Origin: Rhytidiadelphus loreus
Lineage: Eukaryota; Streptophyta; Bryopsida; Hypnales; Hylocomiaceae
Assembly: GCA_947034895.1 (NCBI GenBank)
Contig: OX344763.1
Location: 83,967,093-84,031,092 of the forward strand
Direction: 5' to 3'
Length of the DNA stretch: 64,000 nt
Within the stretch, counting starts at the first letter, position 1. Every line of letters begins with the position of its first letter. Shown here piece after piece: positions 48,782 through 59,778 of the stretch. The translations under genes and the position numbers were made by a program. The notes under the pieces are model-generated. The model had not been told where the DNA came from and did no database searches. It was given only the letters and a program-made list of their open reading frames with translations.

Positions 48782-48826
48782 ATGGACATAAATTTTATCT
48801 TCGCCTCAAAGATAAGAGGGGAGTAC

Positions 48827-49430
48827 CTTATACGCTGCGATGATGTAGACGGCTTTATTCCCTCTCACGAGCCCCTCGCTGTCTGTGTTGGTAGGTCGCT
48901 TGAGTGCTTTCCAAACCTACCTACATGCGGATATTTGATTTCCCCATGTTGGTTGACTATGAACAAGGTGATTGGAGGCATTGTACTACTTCGAAATATT
49001 TGTGAGCTATGTCGGGTCTCTAGTCTAGATGATCATAGCCTCCTATGTTTGCAACTCGACCTTACGAGTCTCTCAACATCCTCTATGTTGAAGTAGCTTG
49101 ATAGCTGTGACACTATGTTGACTATCAATAATGTAGAAGTCTCCATCCTTAATAGAATCCCAATCTCTAGGACATTCCTTCAAAAGCTTCTTACTAGCGT
49201 CCATAGGGGTCAAGCAAAGTTTCTATCTTTCTTGCTCTGAACCAAGATGAATGAGGGTCTCTTTTTGCTCATCTACCAATTTCATTTCCAGCTTCCGAAT
49301 GATATATCTTTCTTTGGCCAAGAAGCATTGCTTGATATTTACTATGAATACTTGGGGATGAAAAATGAAGCACTTGCCATTTTTCCTCCAAAATTTCGAT
49401 TGATATGCAGCAGCAACTTCGTGTTTTTCG
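48827..49430 (-). pseudogene. Upstream exon of the unknown gene, with DGQHR-like motif
   Basis: Minus-strand translation includes MDASKKLLKECPRDWDSIKDG and DFYIIDSQHSVTAIKLL. The IIDSQHSV block resembles the (D)GQH(R/S) signature of ParB/DGQHR-like domains, an assignment by motif only. A QPTWGNQI segment follows. Stops (TGA, several TAG) interrupt the frame. It ends at a donor AAG|GTACTC (48827), 12 nt before a 21-nt hairpin. The retroelement at 45030-48781 sits in this intron. The right boundary is set by the LTR at 49437. Confidence 0.45.
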
Positions 49431-49436
49431 ATTGGC

Positions 49437-51494
49437 TGTGAGCCCTCAAGTTGACACTTGGAACTCTGAACTTATTTTTTGCGATTTTTAGTTAGTTTTT
49501 AGATAAAATATATGAAAAAACACATAAAAATAGGGTTATTGAGGGTTTTGGTAGAAGTCCCTACCAAAGTACTGAGGAATGGCCTTAAATGCGTGAAAAA
49601 CGTAAAACTTTATATTTTCACTAATTTTAGGTCTTATTAGTATAATTAGGTAGCTTAGTTAGTAAATTTGAACGAAGTGAGGATTTGAGAGTTAACCAGT
49701 CCTAGTGTCTTGTTCATGTGATACAGCACCTATAAGTATACATGTAACAAACTGGTTAAAAATTAACCTCTAGTCAGAGTCAATCCAAATCCAACTCGAA
49801 AGAGTTAGATTTATTGTTTACAGGTAATTTTGAGAAATACATTCATTCACAGACCAAGATGGAGGAAATGATGATTGGAACATATAGAGAGGTGCTTTTC
49901 TAGGTCAAAGCATGCCAGGAGGTCAAATAGAAGCCCGATCATCCAAAATTCCCCCGGTATCAAGAATAATTTTTCCCCCGGGTGAAAATTATTAAGGAAT
50001 TGCTACAAAAAACATCCTTATTGGAGATTTGGTTTTGCCCTTAGTTGATGGACATCTTATAGAAGATTGCCCAAAAGTTTCAGGATTTTACAAAACTCCA
50101 CAATGACTCCATGGGAAGTCAACCGCTTAAAACTGCATTCATAAATTCCTATAAATTACCAATGTTGCGGTAAAATCTCACTAAATATTAGGATAGTGTT
50201 TTGTGTGCCAATAAAGAGCCCTGTCAAGTTTAAAGACATTCCGACATTTCCAAGTACCAGAATTAGGACCGACAACAAATTTTACAAGGATTTATAACTT
50301 GGCGGCGGGTTGACCAGCGTACTAAGAGCTAGCGGTGTCCGAATGGAGCGATTTAAGGGTCAATTCTTACTCCCCATGAATATTCTAAACCACTCAGGAC
50401 CAACAGTTTCATCAAAAAAATGCAAACTCCAAAAGTTAGATTTTTGATTTTTGTTCTAAGTTACCGTGACTCAAATTTGTGCTTTAAAACGGTTGGAGAG
50501 GTAGGGGCAATGGTCCATTAGGCTAATTGGGGTCTTCTGAATGCGATGGCGCAATTTGTTTTCAGTTTCAAGTTGTCCCTCAAAAGATAGAGAGGGTCAG
50601 CCCTTAGTTTGACTTTTAAAAGATAATTTTGGATTGATCTAGGTTGATTTAGGTTGATTTAGGTTGATTTTGCAAATATCTTTTGTAAAATCGAAGATTG
50701 GATTTGCTCAAGATACTTGTCTTGCATAAGAAGCCATCTTTTGGACTAAAGAAAGACAATTTAGAACTAACCTTAGATTAATTTGCAAAATATCTCGGTT
50801 AATTAAGTAGATTTTCAAAATATCTTTGAAAAAATCAAATATTTGATTTGGGAAAAGATTCTAAGGCCATTTAGGGCCTAGAAGAAAATTGCTTGAGAAC
50901 CTTCCTTCCCATTAAACAAAGATTATTTAAAAAAGGCGTTAGGTTAGTTTAGCAAAATATCTAGATTGAAAGTAAGAAAATATTTATGAACAACTTACCG
51001 GGGGGGGCCGGGAGCGAGTATATAAGGCCCTTCCTCGAGGTTGTTCGTGGCCCTCATTCTCTTGTTTCATTCTTGTTGTTGCTCTTGTCGTGCTACCAAC
51101 ACTTGTCGGAGTACTTCTTAAGCCAAATTTTGGCTATTTTCTTCTATTCTCTTGTACTTTGAAGGTCCGGAGGGCCCCTTCAAAGCTTTCTTTTCTTTTC
51201 TTGTTTGAATTCGGAGGCTTCAAGCCCCAAAACTTTGCTTGTCAAGAGTTAAGGAGGAGGATTCCCCTAACTCTATTGTTGTTTGAATTGACTAACTTCT
51301 TATTTGAATTTGGAGGCTTCAAGCCCCAAAACTTTGATATTGTGAGAGTTGTGGGAGTAGTTCCCAAACTCTAGTTGATTTTCTTGTTCTTTTGGATACT
51401 AACCAACTATTTGTGTGAATTGATAACAGTTTGTGAACTTTAAACTTTAAAGCAACAAGGCTAGACTTTGCCAAAAGGTTTTGAGCATCACCAC
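49437..51494 (+). mobile_element. Long LTR, third copy, cut by hAT copy 2
   Basis: Same TGTGAGCCCTCAAGTTG start and nearly the same sequence as 16117-18170, including the TATATAAGG box (~51018) and leader. It stops at ...GCATCACCAC (51494), where the other copy continues GTGCCAAAACTCG. The very next base starts the hAT terminus CAGAATTG. The missing LTR remainder is not seen anywhere to 64000. Confidence 0.8.
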
Positions 51495-51640
51495 CAGAAT
51501 TGTCTTGTCTGACATATTTTTGGGTTTAGGCGTCGTGTATGACGTCTGACGTCACGTGTCGCGTGTCACCAAGTGTCGAGTTTACTTGACATCGCGTCGC
51601 GGAGGGGTAAAATAATTTATCCCATGGTAAATAGATTTTG
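51495..51640. other. hAT copy 2 terminal inverted repeat and inner end
   Basis: CAGAATTGTCTTGTCTGACA followed by ~120 bp that align with the reverse complement of 4612-4756. The preceding eight bases ATCACCAC are the expected left target-site duplication. Confidence 0.85.
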
Positions 51641-51679
51641 CCTATGTGGCAGGGCTTCGGAACTAACGTGGACAACTAG

Positions 51680-52110
51680 CGTGGGCGACTGCGGGTGTGG
51701 GCGCGTGCAGGTCTGCCTTGGGCGACCTCGGGTGGAAAAATTGAGGCGACTGAGGATGAAGGGTGTAAGGCAACTGTGGGTGAAGGGGCGACCTCAGGTG
51801 GAAAAATAGAGGCGACTGCAGGTTTAGGGTTGATGGCGACTGTAGGTGAGTGGGCGACTGCGGGTGAAGGGGCGACCTCGGGTGGAAAAAATAGAGGCGA
51901 CTGCGGGTTTAGGGTTGAAGGCGACTGCGGGTGAGTGGGCGACTGCGGGTCAGGGGCGTTAGGGCGACTTTGGGATTAGGGGCGACCACGGCTTTGGGTA
52001 CTAAGGATGACCGCGGGTCCGACAGTTAGGGGCGACTTCGGGGTACAGGGCGACTACGAGTCGGAGCAGCAAACAGCGACCGCGGGTTCCAAGGCATCCG
52101 CAGGTTCAGT
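51680..52110. repeat. G-rich subterminal array of hAT copy 2
   Basis: About 18 copies of GGGCGACTGCGGGT-type motifs, with a longer ~50-bp repeat (GGGGCGACCTCAGGTGGAAAAATAGAGGCGACTG...) present two to three times at 51720-51930. Mirror image of 4234-4575. Confidence 0.8.
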
Positions 52111-52609
52111 TTAGGATTTCAATTTGGCATATTCAGTCTTTGAAGTAACACGTCACAAAGGTGTTCTATAAGTGTAGAATTAGGTGCTACGTTATATTGG
52201 GGTTTACAATTTACAAGTGCAAATAATAGAGCCTATGAAATGTAAATGGGACAGAACTTCTCTAATTCCAAAAATTCACCCAGTATAAGGTCACAATAAT
52301 AATGTCAACAACAATTATATTAATAAACCATCGATATTGCTTTGAGGTGGACTTCAAATGTAGTCATATTTGCATTGTACTTTTATAATCTCGTTGCAGT
52401 CATCACCTAACTGCCTACCAATTAGAACTCAACATATATTTTAAAACCGGTAATCTGTCCCTCACTCTAATATGCTCATATGCTTGATGAAGCACTACAA
52501 AATCCTTACTCATCAAGATGAAGGCTTAAAGCTTGAACTACAAAGATTCGCTACCAAACATATAAGCTAAAACCTTATAACTATAATTATTGTCTACTTC
52601 TCTAGTATT

Positions 52610-55108
52610 CTAGTCACCAGGCGTGAATGTGGAATCGCTCGGCACCTCATCAGCATTAGGGTCTGTATCTTCGTAAGACTCTTCGTTGCTCCTGTTGTTG
52701 CCCGAGCTTTCGATTTCATCATCTTCCCTTGTTACTACTTCGATATGTACCTCACGTTCTACCTCTGAGTTCAGATTTCGAACTTCTGTATCTACACCAC
52801 GTAAGCCTTCAGTTTGCACAAGTCGTTTCGTGAGTCTCAACGCATCCGTAGTTCCATCCATGTTGGATGCAGGGTGTCGCCCTCCTCTACTTGATTGTCC
52901 AACATTCTGGGTGGAACATCCTGCTCCAATGGTACACCGTTGGACAATTTGAGTGGGTTGTTTAGGGTTTCGAGGTCTCCTCTCGTCAACCCTCCTAATA
53001 CGCCTTTTCTGGCCTCTACTGTTGCGCCCTTGGATTCCTAATGATGATTCGCCAGGGCCAAACACGGATGAAGGTTGAGTGGGTTGTGGAGCTGAGCCGT
53101 GAACCTCTTCATCAATCGTCCGTAGAGCACCTCCACGCACCGGTGGCCTTGTTGGAAGGGTTGGGATAGACCTCCTCACTATTGCCACATTTGTAGTCGT
53201 CTCTGAATTCAACGGTACATTCCGACTTCGATTCATAACATATGCCAATTGCACATCATCATCATCATCTGTAGTAATAGTTGTTCCGAGGGTAGATGCG
53301 TTCAATACAACGGGATTTGGTATTCCCTTGTGTACAACTTCATTGACTTCGATGGCCTCTTCTTCATGTTCGCTTCTCATTGGAACTTGTGTAGTGCTTC
53401 TTAAATTGCGGGCCATATTCGGAGGCAAACTAGTTGACATTGGAGATCTAGCTTCTTCCTCTACAGGTACCATGGGAATAAGTACGCCTTCGTTGTTGTT
53501 GTCGGGGGTGCTTTCCCTCCTCTGTGATGCATGTGCTGGCGAAATTGCATCAATAGTGTGCACGATATTCTGCGGTGGACTGCGTATAGGTGAATCTCCA
53601 AGAGAAACATACCCATCGTCATTAAAGTCAAATGTATTTCCATATATTGGTCGTGGAAGACTAGGTGGGGGACGAACCATTGCATTCCAAGGATTGTTGC
53701 ACAACCGATCTTCTTCATCCCTACGGTTCTCGCGTTCTCTCATAAAATCTAGAACAACGTCGTCTTCTTCCCTTGAAGACAAAAGCCCATCACGCTTATC
53801 CTCATCATCTCCATCTGCAAGCATCTGGTCGTAAAAAATGGCTAGGTTGTGTCCACGTTTTTGACGTTCAAGTTTGCTATTCACGTAGATATACACCAAT
53901 GTCTCTGCCTTTGTCGTGGCCAAGCAGTTTTGCACTTTATTATGCACAAAGGAATACATGCTCCAATTCCTTTCACACGAAGATGTAGAGCACGTCAAAC
54001 CGAGAATTCGCTTTGCAATTTTTGGAAGAGCATTGCCCCCCACACGATTCCACCATTGATGAGGCAATAATTGGCATTCAATGATATCGAGAGCCTCATG
54101 TAAGGGATTGAATGCACCTGTCTTCTCTTCAAATTGAGTTAGCTCCTGCATTGCTTCCACCACTGACACGTTCAATGGTACGCTCAGTTTTCGTATGACT
54201 CGATTCAAAGCTCCCTTCGCGTAGCCATTGTTATGAATAGCCTCCACGTCACTCAAGTATGGATTTAGTAGTGCCCCCGCATAGTGTAGGTCAGTAATCA
54301 TCAACTTCCAACGAGCATCAAATTGTTTCTCGTATCGTGTTGCCACCACTGGATCAAGGAAAAATGGAGCATTCTTGAGAGAATAAACGTGCTCCTTCAA
54401 GGCTGTCATCATTACTAAAGCTTTCGGCATTGCCGGGACTTTTCCATCAAAATGACGAAGACAAAGCAGCACGGGCTCTACCATATGGAGGAAATTGTCG
54501 CACTGAACCCAGAACTCTTCTGAACGGATATCTTGCCTTGCAAGTTTGGCCTTGCCCATAATGAAATGTCCATTTCTGCGGTTTTGCATACTCAACTCGA
54601 ACGTCATGTATGTCTCATCCAGTGTCACGTTGTGCACTACTTGCTTGCAGTCTACCAAACGATCAATCATCAAGAAATTTGTGGCAAAACGTGTTTTGCT
54701 TGGAAGTCTCAACACTTTGTTTGGTGAAAATCTCCGAAACAACGCCAAAGTATGTTGGTATTTCTTGATGAACTTCACAATTGATGAAGCCTTTTTTACC
54801 AACTCCTTTATTCTCTGATCCTTTCTCTAGTCTTCTAAAAGTAAGTCCAAAATGTGTGCCGCACAACCCTGCCTATAAATGTGAGGGTACCTTTCTTTCA
54901 ACTTTGCCATCGCCTTCGTCATGACTGCAGCATTGTCCGTACACAATTGTACAACGTTGGTAGGCCCAACTTCCTCAATGTATCGTGCCATTGTCTCAGT
55001 CGTATAAGATATATCCTTCTTCTCCCCAGTACTATCCATTGATCCTAAAAAGACATCCCCGGCGGGACACACCAACATCATATTCAGTAACGGCCGCGAA
55101 TATGATCA
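52610..55108 (-). pseudogene. hAT transposase, copy 2, N-terminally truncated
   Basis: Paralogue of the protein at 425-3712, in one frame for ~830 codons with no frameshift. It retains most of DUF659 (CTDNA, GCAAHILDLLLED) and the hATC block (SSCERNWS, ~53965), plus the acidic tail ending at ~52610. Stops are TAG at 54827 and TGA at 55106; both fall on Trp codons of copy 1. The homology ends upstream of SDG (55115), next to an acceptor-like TTTATCTCAG; the BED finger is missing. The 730-codon ORF from 54802 is the longest open stretch. Probably inactive, or able to make only the dimerisation half. Confidence 0.85.
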
Positions 55109-55336
55109 TCCATCTGAGATAAACAATCCATGCATTGTTTAGCAAAATCATAGTATAGAAATGTAAAATGAAGTTTTTTGTCAAGCACATTGCTATTTCA
55201 CATGTCTAGCATGACTTTAGTACTATAATCTTCATAAATAACTTATTTCTTTCTATGATCCTACTTCAAAAATCAAAATAGGTACTTATGCCATGGTACA
55301 AGGCTGCCATTTGATGCACCACAACAATGTCTCCAG

Positions 55337-56165
55337 TCACGAACGATTTGCCCGTGGCACAAGGTTGTCCAAGTTTGCCCGCGCTTGGTTTAACCTATTA
55401 TTGGTCCGCTCAAAGATATCCGTGGTGTTGATTTGAATGCTCAGAGATTGTGTAATTGCGCGTTCCGTCCCGTGCTCATCATCCTAAGGTGGAATTGTCA
55501 TTAGTACATATGATATTCACAGAATGGGGTAAAAACAATATTAACCTAGCAGGTATATTTACTTGTGTTGTGGTATCCACACATTGCACTAACCTTAACG
55601 AGTTGTAACAACAAGCATCTATTCTCAGACTCGGAAAGTTTCTCGACATCCTCAAATTCTTCTAATAAAGCCCTGCATCTCCTGGGCCCCCATATCAATG
55701 AATATTAAAACATAACAACTACATATGGGTATTTTTAGCATATAATCTTATAATACAAGTTCTATACTAGAACAACCGAACCTGAGGTTTGTGCAATCTT
55801 TTCCTTGCCGAACCCACACATATTCTTCCATCATGGCCCACCCCTCCCTAATGGCCTCATCAAATTTGGCTCCTCAAACAATATCACGTGTGTTTTGTAT
55901 CAAACACATCACTTGTCCTACAACAAATAAGCACTAAAAGTGAGATGAAATGTCCACCACCAACTATCCATCTAGAATTGTTCATTAATACATGTTCATT
56001 TCATTATTCAAGGATTCAAATCACCTATACAAAATGAAGGGCAATATTTTACTCACCCATTTTGTTGGCTTGGAAATGGCCTTTGGACTCATTGCACTGG
56101 CCATAATGAGCAAAACAATACAATTTATAGCCTTTCCAAAAGTCCTTAATCCTATTTCAAAGATC
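55337..56165 (-). pseudogene. Unknown four-exon gene upstream of hAT copy 2
   Basis: Exons ~56165-56057, 55917-55782, 55681-55594 and 55483-55337 join in phase with standard splice sites (donors GTGAGT, GTTCGG, GTTAGT; acceptors TTGTAG, GCCCAG, CCTTAG). The protein has YCFAHYGQC, NTRDIV, then FDEAIREGWAMMEEYVWVRQG, a helical EEFEDVEKLSESE segment and a C-terminal ERTNNRLNQARANL ending PRANRS before a TGA at 55337-55339. One in-frame TGA follows NTRDIV (~55877) and would be a C-to-T change of an Arg CGA codon. No start codon was fixed and the family is not recognised. It lies directly upstream of the transposase on the same strand and may be element cargo. Confidence 0.5.
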
Positions 56166-56860
56166 ACAAATCAATTCCAATAGAATAGTCATTGTCATGG
56201 TGATTCTGCCACCTATTAAAAAGACATTGTCTACAATACAAGTGGACGACAATAAGGAAGTCAAAGGCAAACTAAACAAATTTTCACCGGAAATATTGAT
56301 GGTCGAGAATAATTCTGACTTCCTCTGAGCACTTGCTAAATTGAACACCTGCCATTAAGCCTGTAAGAAGCCAAATAACTAATCATTAGCAATGCAAGAA
56401 GATTAAATTTGAATAGGCTACATAACAATTGAGGCCCCCCTACGTTACTATAGCACCCAAAAATGAAAGAGAATCAATGAAGAGCCAAACGAATCATTTT
56501 CATTTGAATTGCTAATTGTTTTAAATGTAAATTTAGTGTACACTTTTTAGGTGGCTTCACACCCATTTGTATGTGCATCCTTATTATTCAACTACTTTGC
56601 CACAATGAATGCAATTGCCGTTTCAAGGCCCTCTACATCAAATGGCTTTGATATTCTCACTATCCTAAACTAATGGAAAAGATTTTGGGTTCATTGAAGT
56701 ATACAAGAAGTGTCTGCTGGATTATTGGTTGTTTGTTGGAAACCCAAAAAACCATTAGACCTCTACAACATTGGGCCCACATTCAGCCACTACAAGGCAG
56801 GTGAACTACAAGGCGTAGTTATGAAAATTATGGACCACAGGCTGGAACAACCCATGAAAT
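56166..56860. other. Intergenic, nothing recognised
   Basis: AT-rich flank between the four-exon gene and the next GC-rich array; no supported gene on either strand. Confidence 0.4.
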
Positions 56861-56985
56861 ACCCGTGTTCGCCAATGGCGCATACGCTAATCCTAACAAG
56901 GATACTAGGGCGACTACGCGTGGGGCGACCGCGGGTCCGGTCCAAGGATCCCTCGCGTCTTTCAAAGGCGAACTCGGGTCCTCGA
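56860..56985. repeat. Short GC-rich motif array
   Basis: One C-rich unit (ACCCGTGTTCGCC, 56862) followed by G-rich units (GGGCGACTACGCGTGGGGCGACCGCGGGT, split over 56908-56936) and a degenerate GCGAACTCGGGT. Same head-to-head order as 1-135; upstream of the minus-strand four-exon gene and transposase. Confidence 0.6.
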
Positions 56986-57295
56986 GGGGGAAACACATTT
57001 CAAAATCCCCCCCTCTGGAGGAGTTTTATGTACGTTCAAATAGTGGGGAGGTGTAATTAGATTTATTTGGGCATGTTTCACGAGATGGGTTTTTTTTTGG
57101 GACCCCTCTCCCATACTGTTTCTAATTCCCTTTGATCATATGTTGCTTTCTCCTTTTTCTATACAATTTCAACAAAATCAAAAAGACATGATTTTGCTTT
57201 AGGTCTAAAACACTACATCTCGTGTAGGATGTGCAAGTATTTTATGTAGGTTTAATGATTTGATTCTAGATAAATGTTTTATTATTGTTTTCCAA

Positions 57296-57330
57296 GGTCT
57301 AGGGTCTAGGTTTAGGGTTTAGGGTTTGGG
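57296..57330 (+). repeat. Interstitial telomere-like repeat
   Basis: TCTAGGGTCTAGG then TTTAGGGTTTAGGGTTTGGG: three near-perfect TTTAGGG units with degenerate flanks. Too short for a chromosome end. Confidence 0.6.
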
Positions 57331-57499
57331 AACCCCTTCACATTCTGAGATTATTTTTTTCCAATGCCTTGCCATGTCTTTGATATGAATTGACGCCTAA
57401 CATTTATTACCAATTTAGTAAGTGAGATAAGAAAAAATTAATTAGAATCTCCTCCAGATGCTAATTAGTGTTGGGTCTGTTCTTTGAAATGGTTGTTGG

Positions 57500-58005
57500 T
57501 TTAGGGCAACTTCGGGTTAGGGGCGACCGCGGGTCATGGAGGAAGAGAGAAACACATTTGAATTAGGGCGACTGCGTGTAGGAGGCGACTACTGGTCAAG
57601 GAGGGAGACACCAATTTTTGGGAAAATGCAAACTCAATCTCCAGTAGGGCGATTGCGCGTAAGTGGCGACTACGGGTCCTAGAGGAAGACACCAATTTGG
57701 CGGAAAATGCTCAATGAGGGTGACTGCGTGTAGGGGGGCAACTGCGCATAGTGGGCGATTGCTAGTCAAGGAGACTTCTTTGTGGGCAACCACGCGTGCA
57801 AGTTTCGGGATGGTTTAGTTGGTACCCGCGGTCGCCCACAATCCGCAGTTGCCCTTGATGCGCAGTCGCCCATTTCCGCCCTCCTGAAATGCGTAGTTGC
57901 CCATTCCCGCTATCTTTAGACCCGTAGTCACCCCTTTTCTGACCCGCAATCACCCCCTCCCGACCCGCAGTCGCCCAAACGCACGCGCCGTGAGGCAACT
58001 TCGGG
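57500..58005. repeat. GC-rich motif array upstream of the kinase-like gene
   Basis: G-rich units (GGGCGACCGCGGGTC, GGGCGACTGCGTGTAGG, GGCGACTACGGGTCC) to ~57780 with a repeated ~75-bp block (AGGAGGAAGACACCAATTT...GGGAAAATGC), then C-rich units (ACCCGCGGTCGCCCA, GACCCGCAGTCGCCC) from 57825 to 58005. The orientation switches at ~57800-57825. Confidence 0.75.
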
Positions 58006-58041
58006 TACTTAAGCGTTAGCCCCACTTCCGATTCTCAACTT

Positions 58042-58140
58042 ACTTTAGCCTTGCGCATTGTCTTTCACCTACCTTCACGTGGCTGGATGCGTGCCCGTGG
58101 ACTAGGGTCTCAATTGGGGGGGGAATTTTTGCCCTTTCAG
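58042..58140 (+). promoter_or_regulatory. Shared promoter-proximal module, kinase-like gene
   Basis: Contains TTGCGCATTGTCTTTC, CACGTGGCTGGATGCGTGC, an AGGGTCTCAATTG block and GGGGGAATTTTTGCCCTTT. The same blocks in the same order and spacing occur at 61857-61965 upstream of the coiled-coil gene. It ends 46 bp before the ATG at 58186. CACGTG is a plant G-box core, so it may be a leader or promoter; which is unknown. Confidence 0.6.
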
Positions 58141-58185
58141 TCTACGAATTTTGAACTACGGTTTTGAATTATTGTGAAGTACAAC

Positions 58186-59778
58186 ATGGCTTTTCCACAT
58201 GAAGGCAACACTACAAGGAGAAAATCTTTATGGGATCTGGACCTCGATGATCCAATTTTTTTCGAGGTTCCGATAGCTGTAAATGAAAATGAAGAAGGAG
58301 GGAGTCAAGAGCGACGGAAGGGCAAGAAGCAGAAGTCAGCACATGACAAGGACTCCAACTATCCTCCCCCGAGTTATACCCGATATGCATACGAAGCGTG
58401 TCTCCAGTGGTATGCAAGGAAAAATGTACAATTCTTGGAGGCAAGCTATTTGAGGTGTCCTACAACTGATAGTGCGGCCTTGCCAAACGATTTACAGGCA
58501 CGGATTTTAACCAAACTAAAGGGATGCGATGATTTCACAGACATTGATTTGACGTATTCTTCGAGACTATTTGAATGGCTTGATAACACATTGAAAGCGG
58601 TGATGTTCAATACCAAGAAATTGATGGAGGAACATCGACCATTGCTTCCAATAGTAGAGGAATCAAAAGACATCAAGGCATTCCGCCAAAAGATGGAGTG
58701 GTGGTCCAACGTAGTGAAGAAATTGGCAAGAGGCTCAGCAAGGGGTTTTAAGTGGAAAAATGCAACAATGTAGGCAACATTTGTGCGAGATGATAGATTG
58801 TGTATCACATGGATCCCCGATACGGCAAAAGTGGTGCCCCTTAGTGCTTTTGAACGTGAAAGGGGGTATGCAAAAGTGCGTAAGGTACGCATTGAAGGAA
58901 TGGATACAATTCCAAGCTACATCGCTTTTGCAAGGAAAGTATCCAAGGCAATAAACCCGCGCGAGGGGAGAGCGCAACGATCCATGGAGGCCCTTGCATG
59001 CCCCTTGAACCACCCTAGCATCATTAAGTTTTTTGCCATCCATTCTCGCACGAATGAAGCGTACACTTTGTGGTGGAATGGGGGCCATTTGAATGAGTTG
59101 AGGCATTCAGATCGTTCTGTATCACCAACCATTGACTGGCATGAAATGCAAAAAGCCACAAGACTTCCTGAAGAGAAACAAAAAGAACTTGGTCTCTTCC
59201 AAAGGCACAAGGCAAAGTTGGCATGGGCTTTAGTATATATGACAAATCTCATGCACAAATGCTGCGTGCTACACAATGACTTGTCTCCCATGAACATCAT
59301 GTTGCATTTTCTGGATTATTCAAACGACATAATCAACATTGGAATTTGTGATTTGGGAATATCAAGTCGTTTTGACAAAAACGCGCCTTCACATTTTGGA
59401 AAGCCATCTGAGGCCGAGAGGGATCAATACCGAGAAGGTTGTTGGTGGGTTGCCCCGGAGTTGTTTTATGCATATGGACCTCCAAATTTCGATACAAGCA
59501 TACTGATCATGCAACAACGGTATAAATATATGCAACAGTCAGACTCGTATTCTATTGGGAAGTTGACCGAATGGATGCGAATTGGTGATATGGACGATTG
59601 GGACAAGGATTTGTTCAAGAGCCGCGAGGGATTAATGTACTTCGCAATGAAGTTGCATGAACTCGTTAACACTAACCCAAAGAAGACACCAACGTGTATA
59701 GAGATCACAAATTCCCTTATGTCTCCACCATGGTCCATGATGCCCCCCGAATTGGTGTTCCGAGACTCACCTTTGTAA
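58186..59778 (+). pseudogene. Divergent protein-kinase-like gene with one in-frame stop
   Basis: 530 codons from the ATG at 58186 to the TAA at 59776, single frame, one internal TAG (58771). The N-terminal ~195 residues are of unknown type and include a basic RRKGKKQK stretch. The second part is a kinase-like fold: a helix-C-type Glu (RSMEALACPLNHPSIIKF), catalytic loop VLHNDLSPMNIM (~361-372, with HND in place of HRD), ICDLGIS for the DFG segment (~389) and WVAPELF for APE (~423). Catalytic-loop Asp and Asn are kept, so activity is possible; no clear glycine loop is seen. With the TAG read as a stop, either a 195-residue N-terminal protein or, from a later ATG, a separate kinase protein could be made. 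It is preceded by the GC-rich array and the module at 58042. Substrate and family are unknown. Confidence 0.75.

Noticed and set aside
57296..57330. Chromosome end
   Set aside because: Only about three TTTAGGG units, with ordinary sequence on both sides.
425..59778. Stop-codon reassignment (UAG as sense) to explain the in-frame stops
   Set aside because: The stops replace different residues (Trp, Gln, Arg and others), all three stop codons are involved, and the coiled-coil gene and several frames end normally at TAG or TAA. C-to-T decay explains more.
425..59778. U-to-C RNA editing that would repair the stops
   Set aside because: Known in plant organelles, not for nuclear transposons, and it could not restore Trp from TAG or TGA.
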